64,000 nt of DNA from Candidatus Pantoea gossypiicola (GCF_008632075.1 NZ_VWVM01000003.1:124001-188000), one strand, 5' to 3'. Shown: positions 25,782 through 35,557, counted from the first letter of the stretch. Program-made: numbers and translations. The notes: generated by a model not told the origin, from the letters alone.

Positions 25782-27032
25782 GTGAGTCGCTCAATACAGG
25801 CAACAGTGGATGAGAAAGCGGTGACTGAACCGCAGGAGTCCGTTGCCGCGGCAGGTTATATCCGGCGGGGAACACCCGCCTTTATGCGCGTCACGCTGGC
25901 GCTTTTCTCTGCGGGGCTGGCGACATTTGCCCTGCTCTACTGTGTGCAGCCGATTCTGCCGGTGCTGTCACAGCAGTTTGGTGTTTCTCCGGCGACCAGC
26001 AGCCTTTCGCTCTCTATTTCTACCGGCCTGATGGCGCTGGGCCTGCTGATGACCGGGCCGCTCTCTGATGCCATCGGGCGAAAATCGGTGATGGTGACTG
26101 CTCTGATGCTTGCGGCCATCTGTACGCTGATCTCCGCCACCATGACCAGCTGGCACGGCATTCTGATTATGCGGGCGCTGATGGGACTGTCGCTCAGCGG
26201 TGTTGCGGCGGTCGGTATGACCTATCTTAGCGAGGAGATGGATGCACGGGTCGTCGCCTTTTCAATGGGATTGTACATTAGCGGTAACTCCATTGGCGGG
26301 ATGAGCGGGCGTCTGTTAAGCGGTGTCCTGACCGACCTCTTCTCCTGGCGTATCGCCGTGGCGGTGATTGGCTGTTTTTCGCTGGCCTCAGCACTGATGT
26401 TCTGGAAGATTCTGCCTGCATCGCGTCATTTCCGCCCCATCACGCTTCGTCCGCGTAATCTGCTGATTAACTTCCGGCTGCACTGGCGCGATCCGGGCCT
26501 GCCCTGGCTGTTTGCCGAAGGCTTTCTGCTGATGGGTGCCTTTGTCACCCTGTTTAACTATATTGGCTACCGTTTACTGGATGCCCCCTGGCATCTCAGT
26601 CAGGCCGTGGTGGGTCTGTTGTCAGTGGTCTATCTCACCGGATCATGGAGTTCACCTAAAGCGGGTGCACTAACCAGTCGCCTGGGACGCGGGCCGGTGA
26701 TGCTGGGCGCAACAGCCATCATGCTGCTGGGTTTGCTGGTCACTGCCTTTAACTCACTCTGGCTGATTCTGCCTGGAATGATGTTGTTCACCGCCGGTTT
26801 TTTTGCCGCTCACGCGGTCGCCAGCGGCTGGATTGGTCCCCGTGCACGCCGGGCGCGTGGCCAGGCATCGTCGCTCTATCTGTTCAGCTACTACGTGGGT
26901 TCCAGCGTGGCGGGCACGCTGGGCGGTCTGTTCTGGCATAATTTTGGCTGGAGCGGAATCACGCTGTTTATCAGCGTCCTGCTGATCCTGGCCCTGCTGG
27001 TTGCCTGGGGTCTGCATAGTAAAAGACTCTGA
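25782..27032 (+). CDS. ynfM: MFS transporter YnfM
   Basis: This 416-residue, 12-helix MFS transporter (E. coli YnfM 417) shows A-T-F-A-L-L-Y-C-V-Q-P-I-L-P in helix 1, motif A G-P-L-S-D-A-I-G-R-K near residue 95, and A-V-G-M-T-Y-L-S-E-E and F-S-M-G-L-Y-I-S-G-N-S-I-G-G-M as in E. coli. The start is GTG at 25782 behind GAGGAAG. It is probably a drug or metabolite exporter (E. coli YnfM has been linked to arabinose-type efflux families by similarity). It is probably controlled by the divergent YnfL. Confidence 0.93.
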   Translation: MSRSIQATVDEKAVTEPQESVAAAGYIRRGTPAFMRVTLALFSAGLATFALLYCVQPILPVLSQQFGVSPATSSLSLSISTGLMALGLLMTGPLSDAIGRKSVMVTALMLAAICTLISATMTSWHGILIMRALMGLSLSGVAAVGMTYLSEEMDARVVAFSMGLYISGNSIGGMSGRLLSGVLTDLFSWRIAVAVIGCFSLASALMFWKILPASRHFRPITLRPRNLLINFRLHWRDPGLPWLFAEGFLLMGAFVTLFNYIGYRLLDAPWHLSQAVVGLLSVVYLTGSWSSPKAGALTSRLGRGPVMLGATAIMLLGLLVTAFNSLWLILPGMMLFTAGFFAAHAVASGWIGPRARRARGQASSLYLFSYYVGSSVAGTLGGLFWHNFGWSGITLFISVLLILALLVAWGLHSKRL

Positions 27033-27046
27033 CAGTTTACTTCCGA

Positions 27047-27077
27047 GCCAGGCCCCGACCTCTCCTGCGGGCCTGGC
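27047..27077 (+). terminator. Hairpin downstream of ynfM
   Basis: GCCAGGCCC at 27047-27055 pairs perfectly with GGGCCTGGC at 27069-27077 across a 13-base loop. It has no T-run, so it may be a weak or rho-assisted terminator. Confidence 0.45.
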
Positions 27078-27200
27078 AGCTTGACACACTGAACACACCC
27101 TTCAAATCCATAACAAACAAAACGTGCTTTTCCCGCTATAATCCTTTTTATTGTAATAATTCATCTGCTTTGCCTTTTAACACGGCAACAAGGAACGCCT

Positions 27201-27461
27201 GTGGCTCTCTACTACTACGTTAATAAACAATCGGGATATAACGATAATCATGTTGTTCATGCCGCGGGCTGCCCCCATCTCCCCGACATGGATAACCGAT
27301 TGTTTCTGGGCAGTTTTTATCATGTGAATGCCGCTATCCTTCAGGCCAAAAAATATTATGCGGGCGCTATCGGCTGCGAAAACTGCTGTCCGCTTAATCA
27401 CAGCGACCCGCAGGCCAGTCAGCTCAGTGTGGCCCTGAAACATACTCCGCCTTCGCGTTAA
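27201..27461 (+). CDS. Small conserved protein of unknown function with a Cys-rich C-terminus
   Basis: This is an 86-residue protein starting at GTG 27201 behind CAAGGAA. It reads A-L-Y-Y-Y-V-N-K-Q ... H-V-V-H-A-A-G-C-P-H-L-P, then a short aromatic helix, then G-C-E-N-C-C-P-L-N-H. The Cys/His pattern could bind a metal. I recall similar small proteins in other proteobacteria beginning M-A-L-Y-Y-Y-V-N-K and ending in a G-C-x-x-C segment, but no function is attached to them. There is no signal peptide. It lies alone between ynfM and sotB. A longer minus-strand frame over the same bases lacks such features. Confidence 0.75.
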   Translation: MALYYYVNKQSGYNDNHVVHAAGCPHLPDMDNRLFLGSFYHVNAAILQAKKYYAGAIGCENCCPLNHSDPQASQLSVALKHTPPSR

Positions 27462-27748
27462 TCGACCGGACAGCCCGTAGCTGAAACGCTTCCCGCTGTG
27501 CTGTCCCATCACATCCTGCCTGAGGGAAACTCCCTGCTCTGAATGATGACTGCACCTCATTCGCTCTTAATAACCTCAGACTATCGCTCTATGACGGGGA
27601 GATAATAAAAAATCAGCAATAAAAGACATTTATAAGGTTTCGCTTCCCGCTTTATTCACTACAATGGTCAGTAATTTGTGACGCAGGTCACTTTCACTGG
27701 ATGTTTCTGCCACATCCGATTTCGCTGTACTGACTGACTTGACTCCTC

Positions 27749-28933
27749 ATGCAACCAACAACTGTTTCACGTAAAACTGCCTGGCTACGCGTAGTATTGC
27801 TGGCCATCGCCGCATTTGTTTTCAATACCACCGAGTTCGTGCCGGTTGGCCTGTTATCTGATATCGCTGCTGACTTTTCAATGCAGACGGCTGATGTCGG
27901 GATCATGCTGACCCTCTACGCCTGGGTCGTCGCGCTGCTTTCACTGCCGCTGATGCTGCTGACCCGCAATATTGAGCGACGGCTGCTGCTGGGCGTGCTG
28001 TTCCTGATATTTATCGTCAGCCACGTGCTGTCAACCGTCGCCTGGGATTTTCGGTCGCTGATGGTGTCGCGCGTCGGCATCGCCCTGTCTCATGCGGTGT
28101 TCTGGTCGATCACAGCCTCGCTGGCGATTCGTGTTGCCCCGGCGGGTAAGAAAACCCAGGCGCTGAGTATGCTGGCGACCGGTACCGCACTGGCGATGGT
28201 GCTGGGCGTGCCGATTGGCCGCGTGGTGGGTCAGTATCTTGGCTGGCGCACCACTTTCGGCGCGATTGGTCTGTCGGCCCTGGTGCTGATGATCATGCTG
28301 GTGCGTATTCTGCCGCGCCTGCCAAGTGAGCATACCGGCTCGCTGAGCAGTGTGCCGATGCTGTTTCGCCGTCCGGCGCTGGTCAGCATGTACCTGCTGG
28401 TGACGCTGGTGGTGACCGCGCATTACACCGCCTACAGCTATATTGAGCCATTTATGCAGACCGTTGCCCACGCCAGCGGCAATTTCACAACCCTGCTGCT
28501 GCTGCTGTTTGGTTCAGCAGGCATTGTCGGCAGCCTGCTCTTCAGTACGCTGGGTAACAAATTTCCTTCCGCCCTGCTGATTGCCGCCATTGCGCTGATC
28601 ACCCTTTGCATGGGCCTGCTGATTTTTGCCGCCGTTCGCCCTGCCGCTATATCCACGCTGTGTGTTGTCTGGGGAGTGGCGATGATGATGATCGGGCTGG
28701 GTATGCAGGTGCGGGTACTCTCGCTGGCACCGGATGCCACGGATGTCGCAATGTCGCTGATGTCTGGCATCTACAATATTGGTATTGGCGCGGGCGCGCT
28801 GCTGGGTAACCAGGTCAGTCTCCATCTGAGCATGGCTGAAGTGGGGAATGTCGGCGGGATGATTGGTCTGGTGGCGTTGCTGTGGTGTGTTTATATTTTC
28901 CGACGCTATCCTCAGTTACGCAGTAACGGATAA
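27749..28933 (+). CDS. sotB: Sugar efflux transporter SotB
   Basis: This 394-residue MFS exporter is known in E. coli (SotB/YdeA, 396 aa) to expel arabinose and IPTG-like sugars. The protein follows E. coli SotB closely: V-S-R-K-x-A-W-L-R-V-V at the start, [15 protein letters not shown] in helix 1, [22 protein letters not shown], and [10 protein letters not shown] near the end. The ATG at 27749 lacks a strong ribosome site. A strong bidirectional terminator follows. Confidence 0.95.
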   Translation: MQPTTVSRKTAWLRVVLLAIAAFVFNTTEFVPVGLLSDIAADFSMQTADVGIMLTLYAWVVALLSLPLMLLTRNIERRLLLGVLFLIFIVSHVLSTVAWDFRSLMVSRVGIALSHAVFWSITASLAIRVAPAGKKTQALSMLATGTALAMVLGVPIGRVVGQYLGWRTTFGAIGLSALVLMIMLVRILPRLPSEHTGSLSSVPMLFRRPALVSMYLLVTLVVTAHYTAYSYIEPFMQTVAHASGNFTTLLLLLFGSAGIVGSLLFSTLGNKFPSALLIAAIALITLCMGLLIFAAVRPAAISTLCVVWGVAMMMIGLGMQVRVLSLAPDATDVAMSLMSGIYNIGIGAGALLGNQVSLHLSMAEVGNVGGMIGLVALLWCVYIFRRYPQLRSNG

Positions 28934-28955
28934 TCCGCGCTGTACTCAGTAAAAA

Positions 28956-28987
28956 AGGCTTCAGATAAGTGGGTTTATCTGAAGCCT
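28956..28987. terminator. Strong bidirectional terminator
   Basis: AGGCTTCAGATAA and TTATCTGAAGCCT form a perfect 13-bp stem around a six-base loop. A-rich sequence before it and a T-rich one after it serve both sotB and the convergent yhcN-type gene. Confidence 0.85.
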
Positions 28988-29008
28988 GTTTATTATTTAT
29001 AGCGACTG

Positions 29009-29266
29009 TTACTTATAAAGAACGGCTGTGCCATGCAGGTTGTTGCTGCCAGAGGTCGAAGTGATGCGGAAAGACTTTGCGCCGACATCGCTGGCCTTCT
29101 CTGACAATTGCTGCTCCAGCGAGGTCAGATTCGTACTGCCCGTTGCGCTGATGACACCGATTTTTTGCTGATCCAACGGGGTGCTGCTCACCTGTTGGGC
29201 CGCCACGCTGGCAAAGGAGAGGCCACTTAGCACCGCCGCCGCCACCATCATATTGATACGTTTCAT
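29009..29266 (-). CDS. YhcN/BhsA/McbA-family periplasmic protein (DUF1471), second of a tandem pair
   Basis: This 85-residue secreted protein has a signal peptide of about 23 residues and one DUF1471 domain: I-G-V-I-S-A-T-G ... A-K-S-F-R-I-T-S-T-S-G-x-N-N-L-H-G-T-A-V-L-Y-K. In E. coli, members such as BhsA, McbA and YhcN are induced by stress (acid, copper, peroxide) and affect biofilm formation. It is about 60% identical by eye to the gene just upstream, so a local duplication is likely. The two are 37 bp apart and probably form one transcript. Confidence 0.88.
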   Translation of the reverse strand: MKRINMMVAAAVLSGLSFASVAAQQVSSTPLDQQKIGVISATGSTNLTSLEQQLSEKASDVGAKSFRITSTSGSNNLHGTAVLYK

Positions 29267-29303
29267 AACGAACCCCTTCTCACATTATCTGATGAACAAC
29301 CTG

Positions 29304-29561
29304 TTACTGATAGATCACAGCCGTGCCGTGCAGTTTGTTCTGACCGCTGGTTGAAGTGATGCGGAATGATTTCGCACCGGCTTCATCCGCTTTGGCACTC
29401 AGCTGTGATTCAACAGAACTCAGGTTGGTGCCGCCTTGTACTGAGATGGTGCCAACGGGCTGCTGATTAACCGGTTCACTGGTGACGAGATCAGCGGCAG
29501 ATGCGCCAAAAGCCAGGGTAGTGAGTGCCAGTGCTGCCAGGGTGGTTTTGATGGTTTTCAT
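29304..29561 (-). CDS. YhcN/BhsA/McbA-family periplasmic protein (DUF1471), first of a tandem pair
   Basis: This is an 85-residue paralogue of its downstream neighbour, with a signal peptide ending near A-S-A-A, then G-T-I-S-V-Q-G-G-T-N-L and the same C-terminal A-K-S-F-R-I-T-S-T-S-G-Q-N-K-L-H-G-T-A-V-I-Y. Both proteins keep the last 25 residues nearly unchanged while the signal peptides differ. The gene starts 309 bp from a divergent TetR-family gene, and the gap holds a TTAACG-N2-CGTTAA palindrome about 60 bp upstream of this ATG. Regulation by that TetR protein is an inference. Confidence 0.88.
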   Translation of the reverse strand: MKTIKTTLAALALTTLAFGASAADLVTSEPVNQQPVGTISVQGGTNLSSVESQLSAKADEAGAKSFRITSTSGQNKLHGTAVIYQ

Positions 29562-29621
29562 AATATTCTCTCTGTTCAGTATTTGAATTTGGTGTGTCTG
29601 AATTGGGTTGTCGCGATTTAG

Positions 29622-29635
29622 TTAACGACCGTTAA
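29622..29635. promoter_or_regulatory. Palindrome in the yhcN-type / tetR gap, possible TetR-family operator
   Basis: TTAACG-AC-CGTTAA is a perfect 6-bp inverted repeat with a two-base centre, flanked by T/A-rich arms (TTTAG...ATAAA). It lies 61 bp upstream of the first yhcN-type gene and 235 bp upstream of the tetR gene. Such short-spaced palindromes are typical of TetR-family operators. The rest of this roughly 310-bp gap shows nothing else I can support. Confidence 0.4.
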
Positions 29636-29869
29636 ATAAATGATAGACCGCGATCTGGTTCGTCGTCAATATTTATTTAATGAGCGTTATTTTATTCGCG
29701 AAGTGGCGTGATTATGGGCTTCAGCCCCTTTTATGACTTAACCATAGGGACGGTAAAAATGCGCTGGCGCACAAAATGACAACGCTTGCGGCTGACCTTT
29801 CCAGTGGGCCTTGCACATTTTTATAATGATCGGTAATTTAATAGGGTGTTTTACTGTCTGTGAGGGTGT

Positions 29870-30520
29870 ATGAGTCAGGTTCAGGATTGCGATGTAAAAA
29901 AATGCCGCGGCCGACCCAAAGTGTTCGATCGCGAAGCTGCGCTCGATAAAGCTCTGACCCTGTTCTGGACACACGGTTACGAGGGAACATCTCTGGCCGA
30001 TCTGGTCGCCGCAACTGGCGCAAAAGCGCCAACCCTCTACGCTGAGTTTGTGAATAAAGAGGGATTGTTTCGCGCAGCGATGGAGCGTTATGTAGAGAAG
30101 TTCAGCGCATGGCGTGAAGCAGCATTAGGCGATGATCAGTTATCGGTGGATCGGGCCATTGAAGCCTATTTCCGCTCTACTGCGGCCTGTTTTACCGAAC
30201 GCGACTCTCCCGGCGGATGTTTCTTTATCTGCACCTCAACTGCCCTGTCGGCAGCTTCGGCAGAGATTGCCACCATGCTGCAACAGCAGCATCAGTCGCA
30301 GGAGCATGTGCTGAGTGATTTTCTGCTGGTGCGCCAGCAGCGTGGTGAACTGAGTGCGGCAGTAAATATTCCGGCGCTGTCTCGTTATCTGGGTTGTATG
30401 CTTCAGGGCATGTCGGTGCGCGCGCGCGAAGGCGCAGAGCGTGACGATCTTGAGGGTATTATTGATACGCTGATGGCGATGTGGCCAACGCTGACCGGCT
30501 TGTGTCAGGACAGGGGTTAG
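29870..30520 (+). CDS. TetR/AcrR-family transcriptional regulator
   Basis: This 216-residue repressor-type protein has an N-terminal HTH at about residues 36-62 (T-S-L-A-D-L-V-A-A-T-G-A-K-A-P-T-L-Y-A-E-F, then N-K-E-G-L-F). The basic stretch C-R-G-R-P-K-V-F-D precedes it. The C-terminal half is the ligand and dimer domain, with three clustered cysteines (A-A-C-F near residue 105, G-G-C-F-F-I-C near 117-121) that might allow redox or electrophile sensing. Its targets may be the divergent yhcN-type genes or itself. Confidence 0.85.
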   Translation: MSQVQDCDVKKCRGRPKVFDREAALDKALTLFWTHGYEGTSLADLVAATGAKAPTLYAEFVNKEGLFRAAMERYVEKFSAWREAALGDDQLSVDRAIEAYFRSTAACFTERDSPGGCFFICTSTALSAASAEIATMLQQQHQSQEHVLSDFLLVRQQRGELSAAVNIPALSRYLGCMLQGMSVRAREGAERDDLEGIIDTLMAMWPTLTGLCQDRG

Positions 30521-30527
30521 AAAAACA

Positions 30528-30548
30528 GGGCGGCATTGCCGCCCTTTT
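30528..30548. terminator. Bidirectional terminator between tetR and rhaM
   Basis: GGGCGGC and GCCGCCC pair around an ATT loop, preceded by AAAAAC and followed by TTTT, between convergent genes. Confidence 0.8.
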
Positions 30549-30554
30549 CGTCAT

Positions 30555-30869
30555 CTAGCTCAGGAAAAACACCGGTTTTAACGGCTGACTGACAGGACTG
30601 TTATCTGCATTAGACGGCATGAGATCTTTCATTGACGCCCACCAGCGCTGACACACCTCGGTTTTTGCCACCGCTTCCCAGCGTGCTTCAGATTCAATCT
30701 CAACGCTGCCGAACAGCAGATTCCGCTCTGCGTCCAGCCAGATGGCATAGTTGTGCGCGCCGTGTGCCTTCAGCGTCTCAGCCAGTTCAGGCCAGATTGG
30801 GGAGTGACGACGTTCATACTCAGCATGACAGTCGGCATTCACCTGCATCACAAAAGCTTTACGCAGCAT
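30555..30869 (-). CDS. rhaM: L-rhamnose mutarotase RhaM
   Basis: This 104-residue enzyme (E. coli 104) interconverts alpha- and beta-L-rhamnose, supplying the anomer used by the isomerase. It shows [10 protein letters not shown], the active-site H-x-x-Y-x-x-R-H-x-P-I-W-P-E-L, and Y-A-I-W-L near residue 40. The frame is open upstream, but the ATG at 30869 gives the family length. It overlaps the end of rhaD by 11 bp, so rhaBADM is one operon, as in E. coli where rhaM follows rhaD. Confidence 0.95.
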   Translation of the reverse strand: MLRKAFVMQVNADCHAEYERRHSPIWPELAETLKAHGAHNYAIWLDAERNLLFGSVEIESEARWEAVAKTEVCQRWWASMKDLMPSNADNSPVSQPLKPVFFLS

Positions 30870-31701
30870 TGGCTGGGCCCACATCCAGCGCCGGTTGCCA
30901 CGGCTTGACACCAAAGCGCTCACCCAGCGCGATCAGCTGTTCGGTGGTGATGCTCTGGCGAATACCGCCCATCGACAGCACTTTGACGATCACTTCTGAC
31001 GATTTTTCCGCCGTATCAATCAGACCAAAGGTTTCATCGAGTGTCGGGCCTGTGCCAAAGACACCGTGGAATGGCCACATCACCAGCGTATGAGACTGCA
31101 TCTGTCCCGCAGTCGCTGTGCCGATTTCATCGGTGCCAGGAACCATCCATGGCAGCACACCCACGCCATCCGGGAAGACCACCAGACATTCGGTACTGCC
31201 TTCCCACAGCAAACGGGTAAAGCGGGCAGAGTCCATCTCAACCACGTAGCTCAGAGCCATAAAGTTGGTCGCATGGCAGTGCATAATCACCCGATCTGCG
31301 CCTTTACTGACGGCTTTACGTACCGCATGAGACTGAAAGTGTGATGCCAGCTCAGAGGTCGGCAAACCGCCATTCGACAGGCCCCAGTGAATTTTATAGG
31401 AAAGTCCCTTGCCATCGACCTGCAACAGCGCCAGACAATCCGCCGGATCAAGCTGGACGTTACGCATGAATTTTCCTGACCCGGTCACCAGAAACCAGTC
31501 GTTCGCCAGCGCAGGTGCAGGCTGTGTCAGCTCAATGCAGCGCGGTTCCTTATAGAAGTCGGCGGCAAAGGGTTTAACCTCCTCCTCCAGCAGACGGAGG
31601 CTGACGTTACCGCCGTTACGTTCGTCCCAGCCCTTCAGCCACATGTCACTGGTCGCTTTGACCATTCCCTTAACAAACCCGGAAGAAAGAATGTTTTGCA
31701 T
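30859..31701 (-). CDS. rhaD: Rhamnulose-1-phosphate aldolase RhaD
   Basis: This 280-residue class II zinc aldolase (E. coli 274) splits L-rhamnulose-1-phosphate into dihydroxyacetone phosphate and L-lactaldehyde. [13 protein letters not shown] lies near residue 25 (phosphate site), the zinc ligands H-x-H are in V-I-M-H-C-H-A-T-N near 140, and the catalytic glutamate lies in the E-C/E-L-V region as in the family. The ATG at 31701 has AAGGA. The lactaldehyde product is the substrate of aldA at 38.8 kb. Confidence 0.96.
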   Translation of the reverse strand: MQNILSSGFVKGMVKATSDMWLKGWDERNGGNVSLRLLEEEVKPFAADFYKEPRCIELTQPAPALANDWFLVTGSGKFMRNVQLDPADCLALLQVDGKGLSYKIHWGLSNGGLPTSELASHFQSHAVRKAVSKGADRVIMHCHATNFMALSYVVEMDSARFTRLLWEGSTECLVVFPDGVGVLPWMVPGTDEIGTATAGQMQSHTLVMWPFHGVFGTGPTLDETFGLIDTAEKSSEVIVKVLSMGGIRQSITTEQLIALGERFGVKPWQPALDVGPANAA

Positions 31702-31711
31702 AGTGAAATCC

Positions 31712-32968
31712 TTAACGTTGGCTCAAGATCTGTTGTTCATAATGACGGACATCGCCTAACCAGCTGGCATCAGCCGGGACGTCCTGGCGCAGGCACCACG
31801 CTTCCCAGACCGCCTGCCATGGCAGTGATTTTTGCTCTTCCAGCAGGGTAAGCCGTGCGGTGTAATCGCCACTGTTCTCGGCCTGGCGTAAGCGGTCGGT
31901 TGGCTCCAGTAAGGCACGCAGCAGCGCTTTTTTAGTGTTACGGGTGCCGATAACCCAGGCGGCAATCCGGTTAATTGAGGCGTCGAAGAAGTCGAGGCCG
32001 ATATGCACTTTGTCAAACAACTGATGACGGACGATCTCACTGGCGATAGCCTGGGTTTCATCATCCAGCAGCACAACATGGTCGCTGTCCCAGCGCACCG
32101 GACGGCTGACGTGCAGCAGCAGGTGCGGCACATAGAGCATGGCGGCGGAAATTTTGTCGGAGATCACTTCGGTTGGATGGAAATGCCCTGCATCCAGACA
32201 CAGCGCCGTCTGGCGACTGGCGGCATAGCCGAGATAAAACTCGTTAGAGCCTACGGTGTAGCTCTCAGCGCCTATGCCAAACAGCTTGCTCTCAACCGCA
32301 TCGATATGATGCTGCGGATTGATTTTTTCTGAGATAATTTCATCCAGCGCACTCATCAGGCGCTCACGCGGGGCCAGCCGATCCACGGTGATATCTTTCA
32401 TACCGTCCGGCACCCAGATATTCATCACTGAGGGGGTGCCAAGCTGCTCACCAAATGAGGCAGAGATGCGGCGACTCGCTTTGCAGTGGTCGATCCAGAA
32501 CTGACGGATGGTTTTATCACTGTGCGATAGCGTAAAGCCATCAGCGCTTTTGGGATGCGAGAAGCAGCTTGGGTTAAAATCGAGGCCCAGCTTATTCTCT
32601 TTGGCCCAGGCGACCCAGTTGGCGAAATGGGCAGGTTCAATGGCATCCCTGTCCACCGGCTTGTCGCTTTCAAGGTAGATAGCGTGCAGGTTCAGACGTT
32701 TCGCCCCAGGAATCAGCGACATAGCCTTGTCGATATCACTGCGTAGTTCACTGGCATTCCGTGCCCGTCCCGGGTAGTTGCCGGTCGCCTGAATGCCGCC
32801 GGTCAGTGCGCCCTGCGGGTTTTCGAATCCCCGGACATCATCACCCTGCCAGCAGTGCATGGAGACCGGAATGCGGTCCAGCTGGCGGATGGCTTGTTCA
32901 ACATCAACCCCATTATCAGCGTAGCGTTGTTTAGCCAGTTCAAAAGCCTGTTCAATCTGCTTAGTCAT
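31712..32968 (-). CDS. rhaA: L-rhamnose isomerase RhaA
   Basis: This 418-residue metal-dependent aldose-ketose isomerase (E. coli 419) converts L-rhamnose to L-rhamnulose. The family segments [15 protein letters not shown] near residue 35, [11 protein letters not shown] near 135, [11 protein letters not shown] near 255 (metal ligands), and [14 protein letters not shown] near 285 are intact. The ATG has an AAGGA site, and the start overlaps the rhaB stop by 8 bp. Confidence 0.97.
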   Translation of the reverse strand: MTKQIEQAFELAKQRYADNGVDVEQAIRQLDRIPVSMHCWQGDDVRGFENPQGALTGGIQATGNYPGRARNASELRSDIDKAMSLIPGAKRLNLHAIYLESDKPVDRDAIEPAHFANWVAWAKENKLGLDFNPSCFSHPKSADGFTLSHSDKTIRQFWIDHCKASRRISASFGEQLGTPSVMNIWVPDGMKDITVDRLAPRERLMSALDEIISEKINPQHHIDAVESKLFGIGAESYTVGSNEFYLGYAASRQTALCLDAGHFHPTEVISDKISAAMLYVPHLLLHVSRPVRWDSDHVVLLDDETQAIASEIVRHQLFDKVHIGLDFFDASINRIAAWVIGTRNTKKALLRALLEPTDRLRQAENSGDYTARLTLLEEQKSLPWQAVWEAWCLRQDVPADASWLGDVRHYEQQILSQR

Positions 32969-34433
32969 AAGCGGGTTCCTTAGCGGGTTGACTCAGCGTC
33001 GCGAAGCTTGCCTGACTGGCACTGAAGACGCTGTTTGTTTGCGGTTCGAATTTTTCGAGTGGGAAGTTGTTAATGACGCTGCAGCGGAAATCAGCCACAT
33101 CGGTCAGTTCGCCCAGGGCAATCAGCTGGCAACCCACGTTACCCAGTGTGGAGGCTTCAACCGGGCCTGACAGTACCGGGATCTGGCAGGCATCGGCGCA
33201 GAGCTGGTTAAGAAAGCGGTTCTGACTGCCGCCCCCCACCACGTGCAACTGGCTGAAAGGCTTGCCGCGCAACTGAGCCAGCTCCTGGATTACTTCACGG
33301 TAGAGCAGCGCCAGGCTGTCAAATATGCAGCGAGCCAGCGCAGCGGCAGATTGGGGCACTGGCATGCCCTGCTCAGCGCAGGCGTTCTGAATCTCATTAA
33401 CCATGCTGTCTGGATTGATGAAGCGAGCATCATTGGGACTAATGAGTGAAACACAGGCGGGCTGACGGGCTGTCTCTTCAATCAGCATGCTGAGATCGTC
33501 AATCTGCAGTTCGCTGCAGATACGCTGCAACAGCCATAGCCCCATGATGTTTTTCAGTACGCGATACCCCTCAGCGCCGCCTTCGTTGGTGATGTTGGCG
33601 CGCAGGGCCGTATCGCAGGCATAGGGCTGCAGACTTTCGAAGCCCATCAGCGACCAGGTACCCGAACTGAGATAGGCGGCGTCGTCCTGTATCAGCGGCG
33701 TCGCCAGAACCGCGCTGGCAGTGTCGTGAGTGGCGACGGCGATCACCGGAACCGCCGTGCCCGCGCGATTGATCCAGTGACCGACGGTATTGCCTGGTGC
33801 CTGCGGCTGACCGAACCACCGCGCGTCTACGCCCGCCCAGGCGAGTAAATCGCGATCCCACTCACCGCTGTGAATATTGAGCATTTGCGTGGTGGTCGCG
33901 TTGGTATATTCCCAGTTGAGATTACCGGTCAGGCGATAATGCAGGTAGTCAGGTATCATCAGCGCATGCGCTACGCGGGCCTGCCAGTCGGGCTGCTGAT
34001 GATGAAGAGCGCGCATCTGATAGAGTGTATTGAACGGCAGAAACTGAATGCCGGTCCGGGCATAAATGGCGCTGCGGCTCAGCTCATGCTGCGCCTGCTC
34101 CATCAGGCCGTGCGTGCGCGCATCACGATAGCTGACCGCCTCACCCACCTGCTCACCCTCTGCATCCAGCAGCACCATATCAACACCCCAGGTGTCGATG
34201 CCAATACTGTCAGGGACAATGCCTTCATCATCTAACTGAGCCAGCCCGGCGCGTATCTCCCGCTCCAGCATAGCCAGATCCCAGCAGTCATAACCGGCAC
34301 AACGCTGGCGCTTATTTTCAAAGCGCCGGACCTCCCGCAGTGCCAGCTGGCGCTGCGCGGCATCCCAGCTGGCGAGCATGACCCGCCCGCTGGATGCACC
34401 GAGATCGATAGCAACAATGTTTCTCCTGGTCAT
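32961..34433 (-). CDS. rhaB: Rhamnulokinase RhaB
   Basis: This 490-residue FGGY-family sugar kinase phosphorylates L-rhamnulose at O1. The N-terminal [11 protein letters not shown] binds [11 protein letters not shown] near residue 80 holds the catalytic aspartate region, and H-V-V-G-G-G-S-Q-N near 400 is the FGGY signature. It is first in rhaBADM, divergent from rhaSR across a 291-bp regulatory gap with CRP-like and RhaS-like sites. The ATG has an AGGAAAA ribosome site. Confidence 0.97.
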   Translation of the reverse strand: MTRRNIVAIDLGASSGRVMLASWDAAQRQLALREVRRFENKRQRCAGYDCWDLAMLEREIRAGLAQLDDEGIVPDSIGIDTWGVDMVLLDAEGEQVGEAVSYRDARTHGLMEQAQHELSRSAIYARTGIQFLPFNTLYQMRALHHQQPDWQARVAHALMIPDYLHYRLTGNLNWEYTNATTTQMLNIHSGEWDRDLLAWAGVDARWFGQPQAPGNTVGHWINRAGTAVPVIAVATHDTASAVLATPLIQDDAAYLSSGTWSLMGFESLQPYACDTALRANITNEGGAEGYRVLKNIMGLWLLQRICSELQIDDLSMLIEETARQPACVSLISPNDARFINPDSMVNEIQNACAEQGMPVPQSAAALARCIFDSLALLYREVIQELAQLRGKPFSQLHVVGGGSQNRFLNQLCADACQIPVLSGPVEASTLGNVGCQLIALGELTDVADFRCSVINNFPLEKFEPQTNSVFSASQASFATLSQPAKEPAYD

Positions 34434-34472
34434 GGCGACTTTTTCCTGTGATTAAGTGGTCACAGAGTAAAA

Positions 34473-34529
34473 ATCTTGCCAGGTCGTCACCTTCCCGAGA
34501 ATGCCAACAGGCGTAAGTGGCTGGCAGAT
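34473..34529. promoter_or_regulatory. Candidate RhaS operator for rhaB (inverted half-sites)
   Basis: ATCTTGCCAG at 34473-34482 is matched on the other strand by ATCTGCCAG (CTGGCAGAT at 34521-34529). E. coli RhaS half-sites also begin with ATCTT and lie as an inverted pair upstream of the rhaB -35. Here the pair is about 40-95 bp upstream of the rhaB ATG, a fitting place. The half-sites are shorter matches than in E. coli, so the exact edges are uncertain. Confidence 0.4.
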
Positions 34530-34542
34530 GAGCAAAGAACTT

Positions 34543-34558
34543 CGTGAGGGAGATCACA
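34543..34558. promoter_or_regulatory. CRP binding site between rhaB and rhaS
   Basis: CGTGA-GGGAGA-TCACA matches the CRP consensus TGTGA-N6-TCACA in 9 of 10 core bases. It lies just beyond the candidate RhaS site on the rhaS side, as in E. coli where CRP co-activates rhaBAD and rhaSR. Confidence 0.65.
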
Positions 34559-34724
34559 GAGATGGCAGCAAAGGTGATGTGACCCCTGCCGCAAAACTGT
34601 TAACTGCCGGGGATTTCTTGAAAAATCAGCATGATTCCTGCTCAGTCCAGCTGAAAATTCAAGGTAAGGTAACCACGTCCTGATTAGACTGCGTTACGGT
34701 TTTGTTAAGCAGCGAGAGACGACG

Positions 34725-35546
34725 ATGACCATCTTGCACAGTGCAGATTTTTTTCCCAAAGGCGATTATGCGATAGCGATAGAACCCCGCATACCGCAGA
34801 CAGCTTTTCCGGAACATCATCATGATTTTCATGAGATTGTACTGGTAGAGCAAGGCTCAGGCATTCATGTGTTTAATGGTCAGCCGCAGACGCTGTGTGC
34901 AGGTTGTGTCTGCTTTGTGCGCGATCACGATCGTCATCTCTATGAGCAGACCGACAATCTTTGCCTGACTAATGTGCTTTATCGCAGTCCCGGCGCGTTT
35001 CGCTTTCTCTCCGGGCTGCAGGCTTTGTTGCCCTGCGATCAGGACGGGCAATACACCTCTCACTGGCGTATCAATCACAAAGTGATGGCGCAGGCGCTGA
35101 GTGTGACAGCGAAGATGCAGCAGGATGATACCTGGTCGCTGGAAAAACAGGCGCACCAGGAACAGCTCTTTTTGCAGTTGCTGGTGTTGCTGCGGGAAGC
35201 CTGTATTGACGGGCAGAGTCAGGATCAGGAAGCACGATTGCACCGCCTGCTCGACTGGCTCGGCGACCATTACAGTGACGAGATTGTCTGGGAGGAGCTG
35301 GCTGATCGTTTTTCCCTTTCGCTGCGAACCCTGCATCGGCAGATGAAGCAGCAAACCGGCAGTACGCCGCAGCGTTATCTGAACCGTTTGCGTCTGTTAC
35401 AGGCTCGTCATCTGCTGCGTCACAGTGATATGCGAATTACCGATATCGCCTTCCAGTGTGGATTTGGTGACAGTAACCATTTCTCAACCCTGTTCAGGCG
35501 CGAATTTGGCTGCGCACCGCGAGCGGAGCGCCAGCAGATGTTGTAA
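34725..35546 (+). CDS. rhaS: Rhamnose operon activator RhaS (AraC family)
   Basis: This 273-residue AraC-type activator binds L-rhamnose and turns on rhaBAD and rhaT. The N-terminal cupin has [12 protein letters not shown] and [12 protein letters not shown], as in E. coli. The two HTHs occupy the last 100 residues ([13 protein letters not shown] and [22 protein letters not shown]). The ATG follows GAGAGACGACG. It is divergent from rhaB and 11 bp upstream of rhaR. Confidence 0.96.
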   Translation: MTILHSADFFPKGDYAIAIEPRIPQTAFPEHHHDFHEIVLVEQGSGIHVFNGQPQTLCAGCVCFVRDHDRHLYEQTDNLCLTNVLYRSPGAFRFLSGLQALLPCDQDGQYTSHWRINHKVMAQALSVTAKMQQDDTWSLEKQAHQEQLFLQLLVLLREACIDGQSQDQEARLHRLLDWLGDHYSDEIVWEELADRFSLSLRTLHRQMKQQTGSTPQRYLNRLRLLQARHLLRHSDMRITDIAFQCGFGDSNHFSTLFRREFGCAPRAERQQML

Positions 35547-35557
35547 AGGAGCAAAGT

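Noticed and set aside
27177..27560. 127-codon minus-strand frame over the 86-residue small gene
   Set aside because: The plus-strand frame has a good ribosome site and a protein-like Cys/His pattern; the minus one has neither.
34447..34464. TGTGA-N8-TCACA as a second CRP site for rhaB
   Set aside because: The spacer is 8 rather than 6 bases and the site lies too close to the start codon to activate rhaB.
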